A stretch of DNA of 64,000 nucleotides from Pseudomonas yamanorum (GCF_013386765.1 NZ_JACARE010000017.1:47520-111519), one strand, 5' to 3'. Shown: positions 35,606-46,652, counted from the first letter of the stretch. Translations and numbers: made by a program. Notes: generated by a model not told the origin, from the letters alone.

Positions 35606-36583
35606 TTATTGAAACAACACCTTCTGCCCTTCAGGCGACGTAAACATCTTGTCCCCGTTATGCCCAACCCCCGGCACTTCAACCAGCTTATGGCCCAACT
35701 GCGGGTGCCGCTGCTTGAGGTAGTCAAAATAGTTGTGCCCGCGAATCAGGCGATAGGCACCCTGGGTTTCAGCCCCGCAGCTCTTGTCCAGCGCCGGGTG
35801 GTTCGGGTCGGTGTCCTGCTGGCCCAGCAGGTAAGTCACATTGCGCGACACATACGCCTGCTCAAGCTGCTCGGCACTTTGCCCCTTGGCGTAGGCCGGC
35901 AGGTTTTGCATGCCGTACTTCCAGTCGTTGAAACCCGGGCAACTGGCCGTATCGAACTTCACCGGACGCTGCGGACTGAAGTAGGCGTAGGACGACGGGT
36001 TCGCCACCACATAACGCAAGCTGATGCCTTCGGTATGCAGCAGCGGGTGATCATGCCCGGTCAGGGCAAAACGCTGCACCACCTGGCCGCCGCCGGAATG
36101 GCCGGCCACCACGATTTCCTTCAGGTTCGGGAACAGCTTGCGGTTGCCCAGGTGCTTGATGATCTGGTCCAGCGCGCCGTAGGAGCTGATCTGGCCCGGG
36201 CCGGTGGACGGCTCGCCGGCCATCCAGTCGTTGCTGTTCCAGCGCAGGGTCTGGCTGTCGATCTGGTTGCGCTTGAGGTCGGTCTGGTTGAGGAACTGCG
36301 GCGCAATCACCAGGGTGTTGGCATTTTGTCCGGCGGCTTCGGCGGCTTTTTCGCCGCTGTCCAGGTAGGTCATCGCGTTGCGCAAACGGCCATGCACGAT
36401 GATCAGCGCTCGGGTGACTTGCGGCAGTGGCTGGCGCCAGTCCTGGCTCAAGCCGACGCTCAGGTCGCCGGCATCCAGGTGGAAACGATCGGGGCTGACT
36501 TCCTTGACGCCATGCTCGGCGGCCCAGGTGGGGGTGGAACAGGTGATCAACAAACCTAACAGCAGACCCAGTCGTTTATTCAT
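35606..36583 (-). CDS. Exported alpha/beta-hydrolase-fold protein
   Basis: The 325-residue product has a signal peptide (about 1-22, ending TWAAE). The nucleophile elbow GHSGGG is in VVAGHSGGGQVVQRF, and the C-terminal His is in VPGVGHNGDKMF. It resembles secreted hydrolases with PHB-depolymerase/esterase-like folds, but no specific substrate is evident. Its ATG directly abuts the stop of the upstream zinc metallopeptidase gene (36584), so the two are likely cotranscribed. Confidence 0.8.
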   Translation of the reverse strand: MNKRLGLLLGLLITCSTPTWAAEHGVKEVSPDRFHLDAGDLSVGLSQDWRQPLPQVTRALIIVHGRLRNAMTYLDSGEKAAEAAGQNANTLVIAPQFLNQTDLKRNQIDSQTLRWNSNDWMAGEPSTGPGQISSYGALDQIIKHLGNRKLFPNLKEIVVAGHSGGGQVVQRFALTGHDHPLLHTEGISLRYVVANPSSYAYFSPQRPVKFDTASCPGFNDWKYGMQNLPAYAKGQSAEQLEQAYVSRNVTYLLGQQDTDPNHPALDKSCGAETQGAYRLIRGHNYFDYLKQRHPQLGHKLVEVPGVGHNGDKMFTSPEGQKVLFQ

Positions 36584-37474
36584 TTAAAGGCTCTTGGCGG
36601 TAAAGGTGTCGCATTGAGTGATCTGGCCCTGGGCGAAGCCGGTCTTGAACCAGCGAACCCGCTGTGCCGAGGTGCCGTGGGTAAACGAGTCAGGCACCAC
36701 GCGGCCCTGGCCCTGTTGCTGCAAGCGGTCATCGCCAATGGCGTTGGCCGCGTTCAGTGCTTCTTCAATGTCGCCGGGCTCCAGCCAGTTCAGGCGTTTT
36801 TGCGCGCGGTTGGCCCACACCCCGGCGAAGCAGTCGGCTTGCAGCTCCTGGCGCACCAGCAGGCCGCCGTCGCCCTGCATCTGCCGGCCTTGCTGGCGGG
36901 CTGCCTGAATTTTCGCCGAGATGCCCAGCAGCGTCTGAACGTGGTGTCCGACTTCATGCGCGATCACGTAGGCCTGGGCGAAATCACCGGCGGCCTTGAA
37001 GCGCTGGGACATTTCCCGGAAGAAATCCAGGTCCAGGTACACCTGCTGGTCGGCCGGGCAATAGAACGGCCCGCTGGCGGACGTGGCGCCACCGCACGCG
37101 GAGTTCACCCGGCCACGGAACAGAATCAATTTGGGGTTCTTGTAGGTCAGGCCGTTTTCCTGGAACACCTGGGCCCAGGTGTCTTCGGTGTCACCGAGCA
37201 CGGCGCGCACGAAGTCGGCCTGTTCATCATTGGCCGGTGGTGCCTGGCGGGTTTGCGGGCTGACGGAGGGCGCTTGCTCGGTAAGCTGGCCGCTGAGTTG
37301 CCCGAGGATCTGCATCGGGTCCTGGCCGGTCAGCCAGCCGATGCCGACGATCAGCACGATGGCCGTCAGGCTCAGGCCCTTGCCGCCACCAAAGCGCATG
37401 CCACCGCCACCGCCGCCACTGTCATCGCGGGCGTCCACCACGTTGTCGCTGCGTCGGCCTTTTTTCCATAGCAT
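36584..37474 (-). CDS. ypfJ: Neutral zinc metallopeptidase (YpfJ family)
   Basis: The 296-residue membrane-anchored peptidase has a Gly-rich N-terminus, one membrane helix (about 34-50), a linker, then the catalytic domain with the zinc motif HEVGHH, QADCFAG and the conserved start YKNPKLILFRG. Family length and order are typical of YpfJ. Its substrates are unknown. The gene lies directly upstream of the exported hydrolase gene. Confidence 0.88.
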   Translation of the reverse strand: MLWKKGRRSDNVVDARDDSGGGGGGMRFGGGKGLSLTAIVLIVGIGWLTGQDPMQILGQLSGQLTEQAPSVSPQTRQAPPANDEQADFVRAVLGDTEDTWAQVFQENGLTYKNPKLILFRGRVNSACGGATSASGPFYCPADQQVYLDLDFFREMSQRFKAAGDFAQAYVIAHEVGHHVQTLLGISAKIQAARQQGRQMQGDGGLLVRQELQADCFAGVWANRAQKRLNWLEPGDIEEALNAANAIGDDRLQQQGQGRVVPDSFTHGTSAQRVRWFKTGFAQGQITQCDTFTAKSL

Positions 37475-37589
37475 GTGGCAATCCTCTTGTTGAACCTGCA
37501 GCTCAGTGTTGTTGGTGTGTAGGGTTGGCGCCAGTCCGGCTGTCTGACGATGCTAAACGCTGTGTCGTCCGGCCTGTATGAAGCTTGTG

Positions 37590-38006
37590 TCAGTCGCGGC
37601 AATAACCTTCGCCGGTGTCGACGATCAGGCAGTCCTTCTTGTCGGCCAGCCATTTGAGGCCCGTGGCTTCGCCGTCACCGGCGCTCAGGATCTGTGGGCC
37701 GTCCGGGCGTTCAAATGTGATGCCGTCTTCAGACGCCTGGCCCTTGAAGGTGCCGGAATCATCGTCATCCAGGCCGTATTTCATGGTCAGTACATAGTGG
37801 CCGCGGCCGATGCTGTCGTCCTTGGCGATGGTCAGGTTGAGGCCTTCGACGCCAATCCACTTGCCCACCCATTTGTCGGTGGGCAGTACTTCCGGTACCA
37901 GCGTCGCTTGCACCGACGGCGGGGCAGGCGCTTTGGCCGTCTCGGCTTGTTTATCGCAGGCGCTGAGCAGCGCCAGGGTCGAAAGCATCAACAGGGTTTT
38001 TTTCAT
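37590..38006 (-). CDS. Small lipoprotein
   Basis: The 138-residue product has a lipoprotein signal: MKKTLLMLSTLALLSAC with cleavage before Cys17, then Asp at +2 (CDK), which in E. coli would favour inner-membrane retention but is less decisive in Pseudomonas. The mature domain (about 40-138) contains WVGKWIGVEGLNLTI and ends in a cysteine-containing DTGEGYCRD. No function is recognised. Confidence 0.75.
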   Translation of the reverse strand: MKKTLLMLSTLALLSACDKQAETAKAPAPPSVQATLVPEVLPTDKWVGKWIGVEGLNLTIAKDDSIGRGHYVLTMKYGLDDDDSGTFKGQASEDGITFERPDGPQILSAGDGEATGLKWLADKKDCLIVDTGEGYCRD

Positions 38007-38192
38007 GGTGAGAAGGCCTTGGTTAAAAAACGCGCAATGGGCGGGCGGGCGTGGAGCGTTGGACTGGAAAACCGCAATTTAGTGCGCTGTTCGAACAGTG
38101 TTTGGTTATGCTCTTGAGCGAGGCGCGTCACACGTTCTAGATTATGCCGCGGTATGCGGCGGTCATTTCAGCCTGCCACACAAGAGAATGCA

Positions 38193-39071
38193 ATGACCCT
38201 CAGCACCCCACTCTCCGGCGTCAACCACCCACTCAAAGGCATTTTGCTGATTGTGGTGGCGACCTTTCTGTTTTCCAGCCACGACGCGCTGTCCAAATAC
38301 CTGGCCGGGTTTTACCCGATCGTGATGGTGGTGTGGGCCCGTTACCTGGTGCACACGCTGTTGATGGCCGGGATTTTCCTGCCGCAGTCAGGCTTGCGGG
38401 TGCTGCGCAGCAAGCGGCCGCTGCTGCAAGTGGCACGGGCCTTGTGCCTGCTGGGCACCAGCCTGTTCTTCACGGCGGCGCTGCACTTTATCCCGTTGGC
38501 CGAGGCCACGGCGGTCAACTTTCTTGCGCCGATCCTGGTCACCGCGTTGTCGGTGCCGCTGCTGGGCGAACACGTGACCCGCGGCCAATGGCTGGCGGTG
38601 ATTTGCGGGTTTATCGGGGTGCTGATCATCGTGCATCCGGGCGGCGAACTGTTCACCCCGGCGGTGTTGTTGCCGCTGACGTCGGCGCTGTTCTTCTGCT
38701 TCTACCAACTGCTCACCCGCATCCTCAGCAAATACGACACACCCACCACCAGCAACTTCTTCGCCGGGCTGTGCAACACCTTGGTGATGAGTGCACTGGT
38801 ACCGTTCTTCTGGCAGGTGCCGAGCCTGTGGCACGGGGTGTTGATGCTGGCGCTGGGCACCTGCGGTATGACTGCACACTTGATGCTGACCCAGGCCTTC
38901 CGCTTCGCCGCGCCAGCACTGCTGGCGCCGTTCGGCTATTGCCAGATCGTGTTTGCGGGGTTGTTGGGCTGGCTGGTGTTCAACCACACCCCGGACCTGA
39001 CCACGGTGGTTGGCATCGGGGTGATATGCCTGAGCGGGTTGGCCGCTGCCTGGCAGCAGCGGCGCAGGTAG
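38193..39071 (+). CDS. EamA/DMT family transporter
   Basis: This 292-residue, ten-helix transporter has two EamA repeats. The N-terminal FSSHDALSKYLAGFYPIVMVVWARYLVH is typical of the RhaT/YdcZ-like drug-metabolite group. The start at 38193 has AAGAGA seven bases upstream; the frame begins 13 codons earlier. The substrate is unknown. It converges on the MFS gene of the quinate/shikimate island with a 5-base gap and no terminator visible. Confidence 0.85.
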   Translation: MTLSTPLSGVNHPLKGILLIVVATFLFSSHDALSKYLAGFYPIVMVVWARYLVHTLLMAGIFLPQSGLRVLRSKRPLLQVARALCLLGTSLFFTAALHFIPLAEATAVNFLAPILVTALSVPLLGEHVTRGQWLAVICGFIGVLIIVHPGGELFTPAVLLPLTSALFFCFYQLLTRILSKYDTPTTSNFFAGLCNTLVMSALVPFFWQVPSLWHGVLMLALGTCGMTAHLMLTQAFRFAAPALLAPFGYCQIVFAGLLGWLVFNHTPDLTTVVGIGVICLSGLAAAWQQRRR

Positions 39072-39076
39072 GAAAC

Positions 39077-40411
39077 TCAGGCCTCGACGGTCGGAATCTT
39101 GCGGGGCGCCATGAAGTACATCCAGATCAGCGCGATGAAGTACATCGCCGGAATCAGGGTGAACAGCACGGTGTAGTTGTTGTTCGTCACGGTCAGGATA
39201 TGGCCGACGATCTGGGTCATGAACATCCCGCCGATGGCCGCGCACATGCCGCCAAAGCCAAACACGGTACTCATCATGTGCTTGGGCGTGTAGTCCATCA
39301 CCAGGCTCCAGATGTTGGCGGTCCAGGCCTGGTGCGCGCCAATGGCCAGGGAGATGGCAAACACCGCGACCCACAGCTGGCTGGAACCGGCGGCCATGAT
39401 CACACCGACGATGCAGCAGGCGAACAGCAGCATCGACAACAGCCGCGCCTTGATCGGATTCATCCCACGGCCGATCAGGAACGAAGACAGAATCCCGCCG
39501 CCAATGCTGCCGAAGTCCGCCGTCAGGTAAATGATGATCAGCGGGATGCCCATCTGGGTCACGTTGATGCCCAGGTTGTATTGCTGGTTCAGGAACGGCG
39601 GCAGCCAGTACAGGTAGAACCAGAACACCGGCGCGGTCATCGAGTAGGCGAGGGCGAAGGCCCAGGTGCCGCGCATGCGCAGGATGCGGCTGAACGGCAC
39701 GCGGGGTTGTTCCGGTTCCACTTCCTGCTGCACGTAGTCCAGTTCCGATTGCTTCACGCTCGGATGGTCTTCGGGGTTGTAGTACTTCAAACCCCAGAAC
39801 ACCAGCCAGATGGCGCCCAGTGCCGACATGCACAGGAACGCGGCCTGCCAGCCCCACACATGGAGGATCAGCGGCAGCAGCATCGGCGTCATCATTGCGC
39901 CGACGTTGGTGCCGGCGTTGAAGATCCCGGTGGCCACCGCACGCTCGCCGGCCGGGAACCACAGGCGGGTGGTCTTGACGCAGGCCGGGTAGTTGGCGGC
40001 TTCGGTGAGCCCGAGGATAAACCGGCACACCATAAAGCCCACCGCCGAGGTGGCCAGGCCGTGGGCGCCGGTGGCCAGGCTCCACAGCAGCACCGCGCAG
40101 AAGAACACGCGCTTGACGCCGACCCGGTCGATCAACCGGCCCTGCAGCACAAAGCCGATGGCGTAACCCACCTGGAACCAGAAGTTGATGTTGGCGTAGT
40201 CCATCGCCGTCCAGCTCATTTCCTTGGCCAGGATCGGCTGCATCACGCCGAGGGCGGCGCGGTCGATGTAGTTCAGAGTAGTGGCGAAAAACACCAGGGC
40301 CAGCATGCCCCAGCGGGTTTTACCGACAGCCATGGCGCCACGGATTTTGTCGCCGATGCCGCTATGGGGATTGCTGTGGCGCACGGCCGCAGCGGGAGTT
40401 TGCGAAGGCAT
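39077..40411 (-). CDS. MFS transporter, anion:cation symporter type (probable quinate/shikimate uptake)
   Basis: The 444-residue, 12-helix MFS protein is of the ACS family (ExuT/GudP-like): NYIDRAALGVMQPIL in helix 1, GRLIDRVGVKRVF in the helix 2-3 loop and RFILGLTEAANYPA in helix 4. ACS members take up organic acids. It is divergent from quiC across a 254-base region with operator-like motifs, so quinate, shikimate or dehydroshikimate is the probable substrate. The genomic position is the only evidence for that choice. Confidence 0.85.
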   Translation of the reverse strand: MPSQTPAAAVRHSNPHSGIGDKIRGAMAVGKTRWGMLALVFFATTLNYIDRAALGVMQPILAKEMSWTAMDYANINFWFQVGYAIGFVLQGRLIDRVGVKRVFFCAVLLWSLATGAHGLATSAVGFMVCRFILGLTEAANYPACVKTTRLWFPAGERAVATGIFNAGTNVGAMMTPMLLPLILHVWGWQAAFLCMSALGAIWLVFWGLKYYNPEDHPSVKQSELDYVQQEVEPEQPRVPFSRILRMRGTWAFALAYSMTAPVFWFYLYWLPPFLNQQYNLGINVTQMGIPLIIIYLTADFGSIGGGILSSFLIGRGMNPIKARLLSMLLFACCIVGVIMAAGSSQLWVAVFAISLAIGAHQAWTANIWSLVMDYTPKHMMSTVFGFGGMCAAIGGMFMTQIVGHILTVTNNNYTVLFTLIPAMYFIALIWMYFMAPRKIPTVEA

Positions 40412-40552
40412 GAGGAAGTACCCGTTTTTTTGAAATTTTTATGGTGTGTTCAGGGTCTTGGTTAACCGAGGCCGCTCAACAGGAGCGGGACTCAATGTGC
40501 TGTCGATGGTGCGCAGTGGCTAAAAAATCGTCAATTCGCTGATTGCCATTCT

Positions 40553-40567
40553 GTTCGATAATCGCCC
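40553..40567. promoter_or_regulatory. PcaR-type (IclR family) operator candidate
   Basis: GTTCGATAATCGCCC differs at one position from the 15-base PcaR operator GTTCGATAATCGCAC as I remember it. It lies 98 bases upstream of the quiC ATG in the quiC/MFS divergent region; a related site is at 44823. Confidence 0.55.
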
Positions 40568-40570
40568 ATA

Positions 40571-40592
40571 AAACTAACCGGTTCGTACATTT
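40571..40592 (-). promoter_or_regulatory. TetR-like operator candidate
   Basis: The near-palindrome ACTAACCGGTTCGT (40573-40586) is part of a minus-strand pattern AAATGTAC-N5-GGTTA-N-TTT, repeated upstream of aroQ at 44778. A TetR-family gene is in the same cluster. Confidence 0.5.
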
Positions 40593-40665
40593 CAATTGCT
40601 GTGATGAGTTTAGCGGCCAATAATTTGCCGTAAACAAGACATGCCTCAATGCCGGGAGTCGCCCC

Positions 40666-42564
<1,899 letters not shown>

Positions 42565-42635
42565 GGTGCCGGCGCTTCCTTCGGCGTGCGGCGCGGCCCA
42601 TAATCACCGCCTGCACCTAAGGCCGTGAGCGCACC

Positions 42636-43301
42636 ATGACCCTGACTTCCGAGCTTCCCGCCGTGGCCACCGCGCCACGCAAGGGGCGCAAGAACAACCC
42701 GGAAAAGACCCGCGAGAATATCCTCCAGGAGGCCATCGTCGAGTTTGTCACCCAGGGCCTTTCCGGCGCCCGGGTGGACGCGATCGCGGAGCGTATCCAG
42801 ACCTCCAAGCGCATGATCTATTACTACTTCGGCAGCAAGGAGCAGCTCTACGTCGAGGTGCTGGAGAAGCTCTACGGCGACATTCGCAACACCGAGACCC
42901 GGATGAACCTGACGGCCCTGGAGCCCCGGGAAGCGATCCGCCGGCTGGTGGAATTCACCTTTGATCACCACGATCAGAACGTGGATTTTGTGCGGATTGT
43001 GAGCATCGAGAACATCCACAACGCCGAGTATGTAAAACAGTCGACGTCGATCAAGGCGATGAACAGCAACATCCTCGAAGCCCTCGGCACCACGTTGCGC
43101 CGGGGCGCGGAGCTGGGGTTGTTCCGTGAAGGGCTGGAGCCGCTGGACGTGCACCTGCTGATCAACTCGTTCAGCTTTTACCGGGTGTCCAACCGCCACA
43201 CCTTCAGCGAGATCTTTCAGATCGAGTTGTCGGATGAGGCGGTCAAGCAGCGGCATCGGGCGATGATCTGCGAGTCGGTGTTGCGCTATTTGCAGGCTTG
43301 A
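42636..43301 (+). CDS. TetR/AcrR family regulator
   Basis: The 221-residue regulator has an N-terminal HTH (about 25-70: KTRENILQEAIVEFVTQGL, then TSKRMIYYYFGSKEQLY) and a helical ligand domain. It lies 71 bases downstream of quiC on the same strand and inside the quinate/shikimate island, so it probably controls that island. Two copies of a TetR-like motif lie in the two catabolic promoters (40571 and 44778). Whether it represses or activates is not visible. Confidence 0.88.
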   Translation: MTLTSELPAVATAPRKGRKNNPEKTRENILQEAIVEFVTQGLSGARVDAIAERIQTSKRMIYYYFGSKEQLYVEVLEKLYGDIRNTETRMNLTALEPREAIRRLVEFTFDHHDQNVDFVRIVSIENIHNAEYVKQSTSIKAMNSNILEALGTTLRRGAELGLFREGLEPLDVHLLINSFSFYRVSNRHTFSEIFQIELSDEAVKQRHRAMICESVLRYLQA

Positions 43302-43318
43302 GGTCAACACCGAACAAA

Positions 43319-43422
43319 TGTGGGAGCCGGCTTGTGTGGGAGCCGGGCTTGCCCGCGATAGGATCAACTCGGTTTGTCTGAAGTACCGAGGTGCTTGCAT
43401 CGCAGGCAAGCCAGCTCCCACA
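43319..43422. repeat. REP/REPIN hairpin with extra half-arm
   Basis: Half-arm tgtgggagccggcttg, then tgtgggagccgggcttgcccgcgat, an inner ctcggt/accgag stem and tcgcaggcaagccagctcccaca. It sits between the convergent tetR and dehydrogenase genes. Confidence 0.9.
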
Positions 43423-43442
43423 TTTTGATCCGGTTCCTGCAG

Positions 43443-44303
43443 CTAGTGGTTCATGCTCTGGAAGTGCGCAAGCATGCGCTCTGCATCCGCCACTTCCCCA
43501 CTGAACAACTCAAACGCCTTCACCGCCTGAAACACCGCCATGTTGCCGCCATCCAGGGTGCGGCAACCCAGGGCACGGGCGTTGCGCAGCAGTTCGGTTT
43601 CCAGCGGGAAATACACAATCTCCGCCACCCACAAGCCAGCGTGCAGGGTGTGCAGCGGCACCGGCATGCCCGGTAGCTTGGCCATGCCCATGGGCGTGGT
43701 GTTTACCAAGCCGTCGGCCTCGGCCATGGAGCTTTCCAGGTCATTGCCGGCCTGGGCCCGGCCTGTACCGAAATGCTGGTTGAGGTTGTCCGCCAGGCTG
43801 CGGGCGCGCTCCACGTCCACGTCGAAAATGCTCAAGCGTTCCACGCCTTCGCCCAGCAGCGCATGGGCCACTGCCGCCCCGGCACCGCCTGCGCCCATCT
43901 GCACCACATGCCTGCGCGCCACGTCACTCAAGCCACGACGAAAGCCTTCGGCAAAACCCAGGCAGTCGGTGTTGTGGCCGATGCGCTCACCGTTGCGAAA
44001 CACCACGGTATTCACCGCGCCGATGCCCCGCGCTTCGGGCGACAGGTCATCCAGCAACGGCAGGATCGCCTGCTTGCACGGGTAGGTGATGTTCAAGCCG
44101 GTGAAATTCATCTGCTCGGCAGCCATCAACAAGTCGGGCAGGGCGCGGGTGTCCACTTGCAACTGGTCAAGGTCGATCAGGCGATACAGATAACGCAGGC
44201 CCTGGGCATCGCCTTCGTGCTCATGCAGGGCCGGCGTGCGGGAGGCCTGGATGCCGGCGCCGATCAGGCCGGCGAGGATTCGAGGTTTGGACACCGGGTT
44301 CAT
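43443..44303 (-). CDS. NAD-type quinate/shikimate dehydrogenase
   Basis: The 286-residue AroE-superfamily protein has the catalytic Lys in NITYPCKQA, the Asp in GHNTDCLGF and a GAGGAG nucleotide loop. Instead of the NADP-specific basic residues of AroE, it has Asp in FDVDVERA after beta-2, and SRTP replaces the biosynthetic HSxSP. Both are features of catabolic NAD-dependent quinate/shikimate dehydrogenases such as the Corynebacterium enzyme. It overlaps aroQ by 4 bases. It is probably catabolic: quinate to dehydroquinate and/or shikimate to dehydroshikimate. Confidence 0.85.
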   Translation of the reverse strand: MNPVSKPRILAGLIGAGIQASRTPALHEHEGDAQGLRYLYRLIDLDQLQVDTRALPDLLMAAEQMNFTGLNITYPCKQAILPLLDDLSPEARGIGAVNTVVFRNGERIGHNTDCLGFAEGFRRGLSDVARRHVVQMGAGGAGAAVAHALLGEGVERLSIFDVDVERARSLADNLNQHFGTGRAQAGNDLESSMAEADGLVNTTPMGMAKLPGMPVPLHTLHAGLWVAEIVYFPLETELLRNARALGCRTLDGGNMAVFQAVKAFELFSGEVADAERMLAHFQSMNH

Positions 44304-44740
44304 CCCTTCAAGGTCTTGCTGAAATGTTCGAGGGCCAGGTGATAGCCATGGCTGCCAAAACCGGCGAGCACCGCCTTGGCGATCGGTGACACAAAAGAGT
44401 GATGACGGAACGCTTCGCGGGCATGCACGTTGGACAAATGCACCTCGATCACCGGGACTTCACTGGCCACCAGTGCGTCACGAATTGCCACTGAAGTGTG
44501 GGTCCAGGCCGCCGGGTTGATCACGATGCCGGCGCAACGGGCGCGGGCGCCGTGGATCCAGTCCAGCAATTCGCCTTCGTGGTTGGTCTGGCGGAATTCG
44601 ACTTTCAATCCCAGCTGTTCGGCGCTGCGGCCACACAGGGCGGAGAGGTCGGCCAGGGTTTCGTGGCCATAAGTGGCCGGCTCGCGGGTGCCGAGCAGGT
44701 TGAGATTGGGGCCGTTGAGCACCAGCACGATAGGGGGCAT
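44300..44740 (-). CDS. aroQ: Type II 3-dehydroquinate dehydratase
   Basis: The 146-residue type II dehydroquinase has [16 protein letters not shown], the catalytic Tyr in ATYG, the Arg loop and the His in [10 protein letters not shown] and IEVHLSN. It interconverts 3-dehydroquinate and 3-dehydroshikimate. The coupling to a NAD-type dehydrogenase and proximity to quiC indicate a catabolic paralogue rather than the biosynthetic copy. It is first of a two-gene unit whose promoter region carries the shared island motifs. Confidence 0.93.
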   Translation of the reverse strand: MPPIVLVLNGPNLNLLGTREPATYGHETLADLSALCGRSAEQLGLKVEFRQTNHEGELLDWIHGARARCAGIVINPAAWTHTSVAIRDALVASEVPVIEVHLSNVHAREAFRHHSFVSPIAKAVLAGFGSHGYHLALEHFSKTLKG

Positions 44741-44777
44741 GGGAGATTCTCCGCTGTTGTTTTTATGTCTGCGGATA

Positions 44778-44799
44778 AAATGTACTGAATGGTTAATTT
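44778..44799 (+). promoter_or_regulatory. TetR-like operator candidate (second copy)
   Basis: AAATGTAC-N5-GGTTA-A-TTT matches 17 of 22 positions of the minus-strand pattern at 40571-40592. It lies 37 bases upstream of the aroQ start. Confidence 0.45.
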
Positions 44800-44822
44800 G
44801 GTCAATCGTCGGGGTGGGAACC

Positions 44823-44837
44823 GTTCGATTATCGAAC
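44823..44837. promoter_or_regulatory. Perfect palindrome, PcaR-like operator candidate
   Basis: CGTTCGAT-T-ATCGAACG (44822-44838) is a perfect 8+8 inverted repeat; its core GTTCGATTATCGAAC matches 12 of 15 positions of the 40553 site. It lies between aroQ and the sigma factor gene. Confidence 0.5.
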
Positions 44838-44875
44838 GCAGAATAAACCCGGTGTTGTGCAGATCAGAGTTGATA

Positions 44876-44894
44876 TCAATTGAAAATCATTCTC
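44876..44894 (+). promoter_or_regulatory. Candidate Fur box upstream of hasI
   Basis: TCAATTGAAAATCATTCTC matches 13 of 19 positions of the Fur consensus, including the AATCATT core. It lies 50 bases before the sigma-factor start, as expected for an iron-starvation sigma gene. Confidence 0.65.
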
Positions 44895-44944
44895 GACAAC
44901 GCTTAAGATGCCCGCCTGTTTCCTTTACATTCCAGGGAGTCGGT

Positions 44945-45466
44945 TTGTCGGACGTGGATCTCAAAGGCCTGTTTCTCAAGCATGCCGATACCCTGCGCGG
45001 GTATCTGGCCCGCAAGGTACGGGACCCGCAGTTGGCCGCAGACCTGGTGCAGGAGAGTTTCCTGCGCCTGGCGCAAAAGCCGGCCGGCGAGCGCATCGAC
45101 AACTCCCAGGGCTATCTCTATCGCACGGCCGGTAATCTGCTGATCGACCATATTCGCCAGGAAGCGCGGCGCAAGACTGATTCCGTGCCCCATGAGGCGC
45201 TGGCCGAGATTGAAGACGAAATGGCCGGGTTGGAGGCTCAGGCAATGGCGCAGCAACAGCGGCAGGCATTGAAGCAGGCACTGGCGGAATTGCCGGAGCG
45301 TACCCGGCAGATTTTCCGCCTCAACCGCATCGAGGGCATGACCCATGCCCAGGTCGCGCGGCACCTGGATATTTCCGACAGCTCGGTGCAAAAGCATCTG
45401 GCCAAGGCGCTGGCGTATGTCATGCAGCGTTTGCAGGAAAGCGAGACGGGGCCGTCCGACGAATGA
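44945..45466 (+). CDS. hasI: Iron-starvation ECF sigma factor HasI
   Basis: The 173-residue FecI-type sigma factor has region 2 (about 10-75: LKHADTLRGYLARKVRD, AADLVQESFLRLAQ) and region 4 (about 110-165: RTRQIFRLNRIEGMTHAQVA). The start is TTG at 44945 with AGGGAG six bases upstream; no ATG lies near the fold start. A Fur-box-like site precedes it. It heads hasI-hasS-hasR and should direct receptor transcription when HasR is loaded with haem-HasA. Confidence 0.88.
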   Translation: MSDVDLKGLFLKHADTLRGYLARKVRDPQLAADLVQESFLRLAQKPAGERIDNSQGYLYRTAGNLLIDHIRQEARRKTDSVPHEALAEIEDEMAGLEAQAMAQQQRQALKQALAELPERTRQIFRLNRIEGMTHAQVARHLDISDSSVQKHLAKALAYVMQRLQESETGPSDE

Positions 45467-45529
45467 ATTACCGACAAACCTGGGGTCAGACGTCACAGCG
45501 TTATATAACGAAAAATTCGAGATTCACAC

Positions 45530-46519
45530 GTGAATAGCCCTGGTTCCCAACAGCACAGTATTACCGAGGCGGCTGCCGATTGGGCGGTGCGCCTGCACGC
45601 CGGCGACCTGACCGATCAGGAGCAAGCCGAACTGCGCCAATGGATCGCCAGGGACAGCCGCCATGAAGCGGCGCTGCGCTTTGCCGAGCAGACGTGGGCG
45701 GCGCTGGGCGAGGTGCATCGCGATGAGGCGGTGCATCGCCAGCGTCCCGCCTCGGCCGCTGCGCCGGTGCGTGGTGCCCGTCGTCGCAAGCCGTGGCGCA
45801 TGGCGGCGAGCGTCGCGCTGTTGCTGGTGGTGGCCGGTGTCGGCTGGGTGCGCGGGCCTGAGGCGTTGTTGCAGATGCAGGCCGATTACGTCACCCACAA
45901 GGGCGAAGTGCGCACCGTGCAGTTGGCGGACGGCAGCAGCGTGCAGCTGGATTCCGCCAGTGCAATCAAGCTGGAGTTTGACGGCGTGCAACGGCGCATC
46001 AGCCTGATCAAGGGCTCGGCAATCTTTGATGTGGCACCGATGGCCGGCGAGGAAAAGCGGCCATTCGTGGTGCAGAGCGCCAGCGGGCAAACCCGCGCCC
46101 TGGGCACGCGGTTTGTGGTCGAGCGTGAGGATGACCGGCAGGCCTGGGTCGGCGTGCTGCAGCACAGTGTGGCGGTCACGCTGCAGGCAGTGCCGCAGAA
46201 ACAAACCGTGCTCAAGGAAGGCCAGGCCGCGCGCTACAGTCCTGAAAACGGTGTGGTGGCCCTCAACGATCTCGACCTGGAGCGCGCCACCAGTTGGCGT
46301 CGCGGTGTGCTGATCTTCGACCGCTTGCCACTGGCCAAGGTCATCGAGCAGCTCAACCGTTACCGGCCTGGCAAGGTGGTGCTGACCAATGCCGACCTGG
46401 GCAGCCGCGAAGTCAGCGGCGTGTTCCGTCTCGATATGCTCGACACCGCCCTCGGCACCCTGACCGAAGAATTGCAGGTGCAGCGCCTGGATTTGGCGGG
46501 GCTGAGCCTGATCTATTGA
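45530..46519 (+). CDS. hasS: FecR-type anti-sigma factor HasS
   Basis: The 329-residue FecR-family protein has a cytoplasmic N-terminal anti-sigma domain (about 10-80, with ADWAVRLHAGDLTDQE), one membrane helix (about 93-108) and a periplasmic FecR domain (about 125-225). A C-terminal secretin/STN-like segment interacts with the receptor plug. The start is GTG at 45530. It follows hasI by 63 bases. It transmits the HasR signal across the membrane and restrains HasI. Confidence 0.88.
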   Translation: MNSPGSQQHSITEAAADWAVRLHAGDLTDQEQAELRQWIARDSRHEAALRFAEQTWAALGEVHRDEAVHRQRPASAAAPVRGARRRKPWRMAASVALLLVVAGVGWVRGPEALLQMQADYVTHKGEVRTVQLADGSSVQLDSASAIKLEFDGVQRRISLIKGSAIFDVAPMAGEEKRPFVVQSASGQTRALGTRFVVEREDDRQAWVGVLQHSVAVTLQAVPQKQTVLKEGQAARYSPENGVVALNDLDLERATSWRRGVLIFDRLPLAKVIEQLNRYRPGKVVLTNADLGSREVSGVFRLDMLDTALGTLTEELQVQRLDLAGLSLIY

Positions 46520-46604
46520 TGGGGTCGTCGGGCCCCGTTTACGCCCTTCGAAAAAACTTTCAAAAAACCTTACTGAGTTCCAACGCCTGACACGTCCTGT
46601 TAAG

Positions 46605-46619
46605 TGAGAAGTATTCGCA
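46605..46619 (+). promoter_or_regulatory. Candidate Fur box/promoter region of hasR
   Basis: TGAGAAG-T-ATTCGCA matches 10 of 14 bases of the 7-1-7 Fur model, 34 bases before hasR. CACGTCC (46591-46597) just upstream resembles an ECF -10 (CGTC). Confidence 0.45.
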
Positions 46620-46652
46620 TAAACAAGCATGGTCAGCGAAGGGATAACGTAG

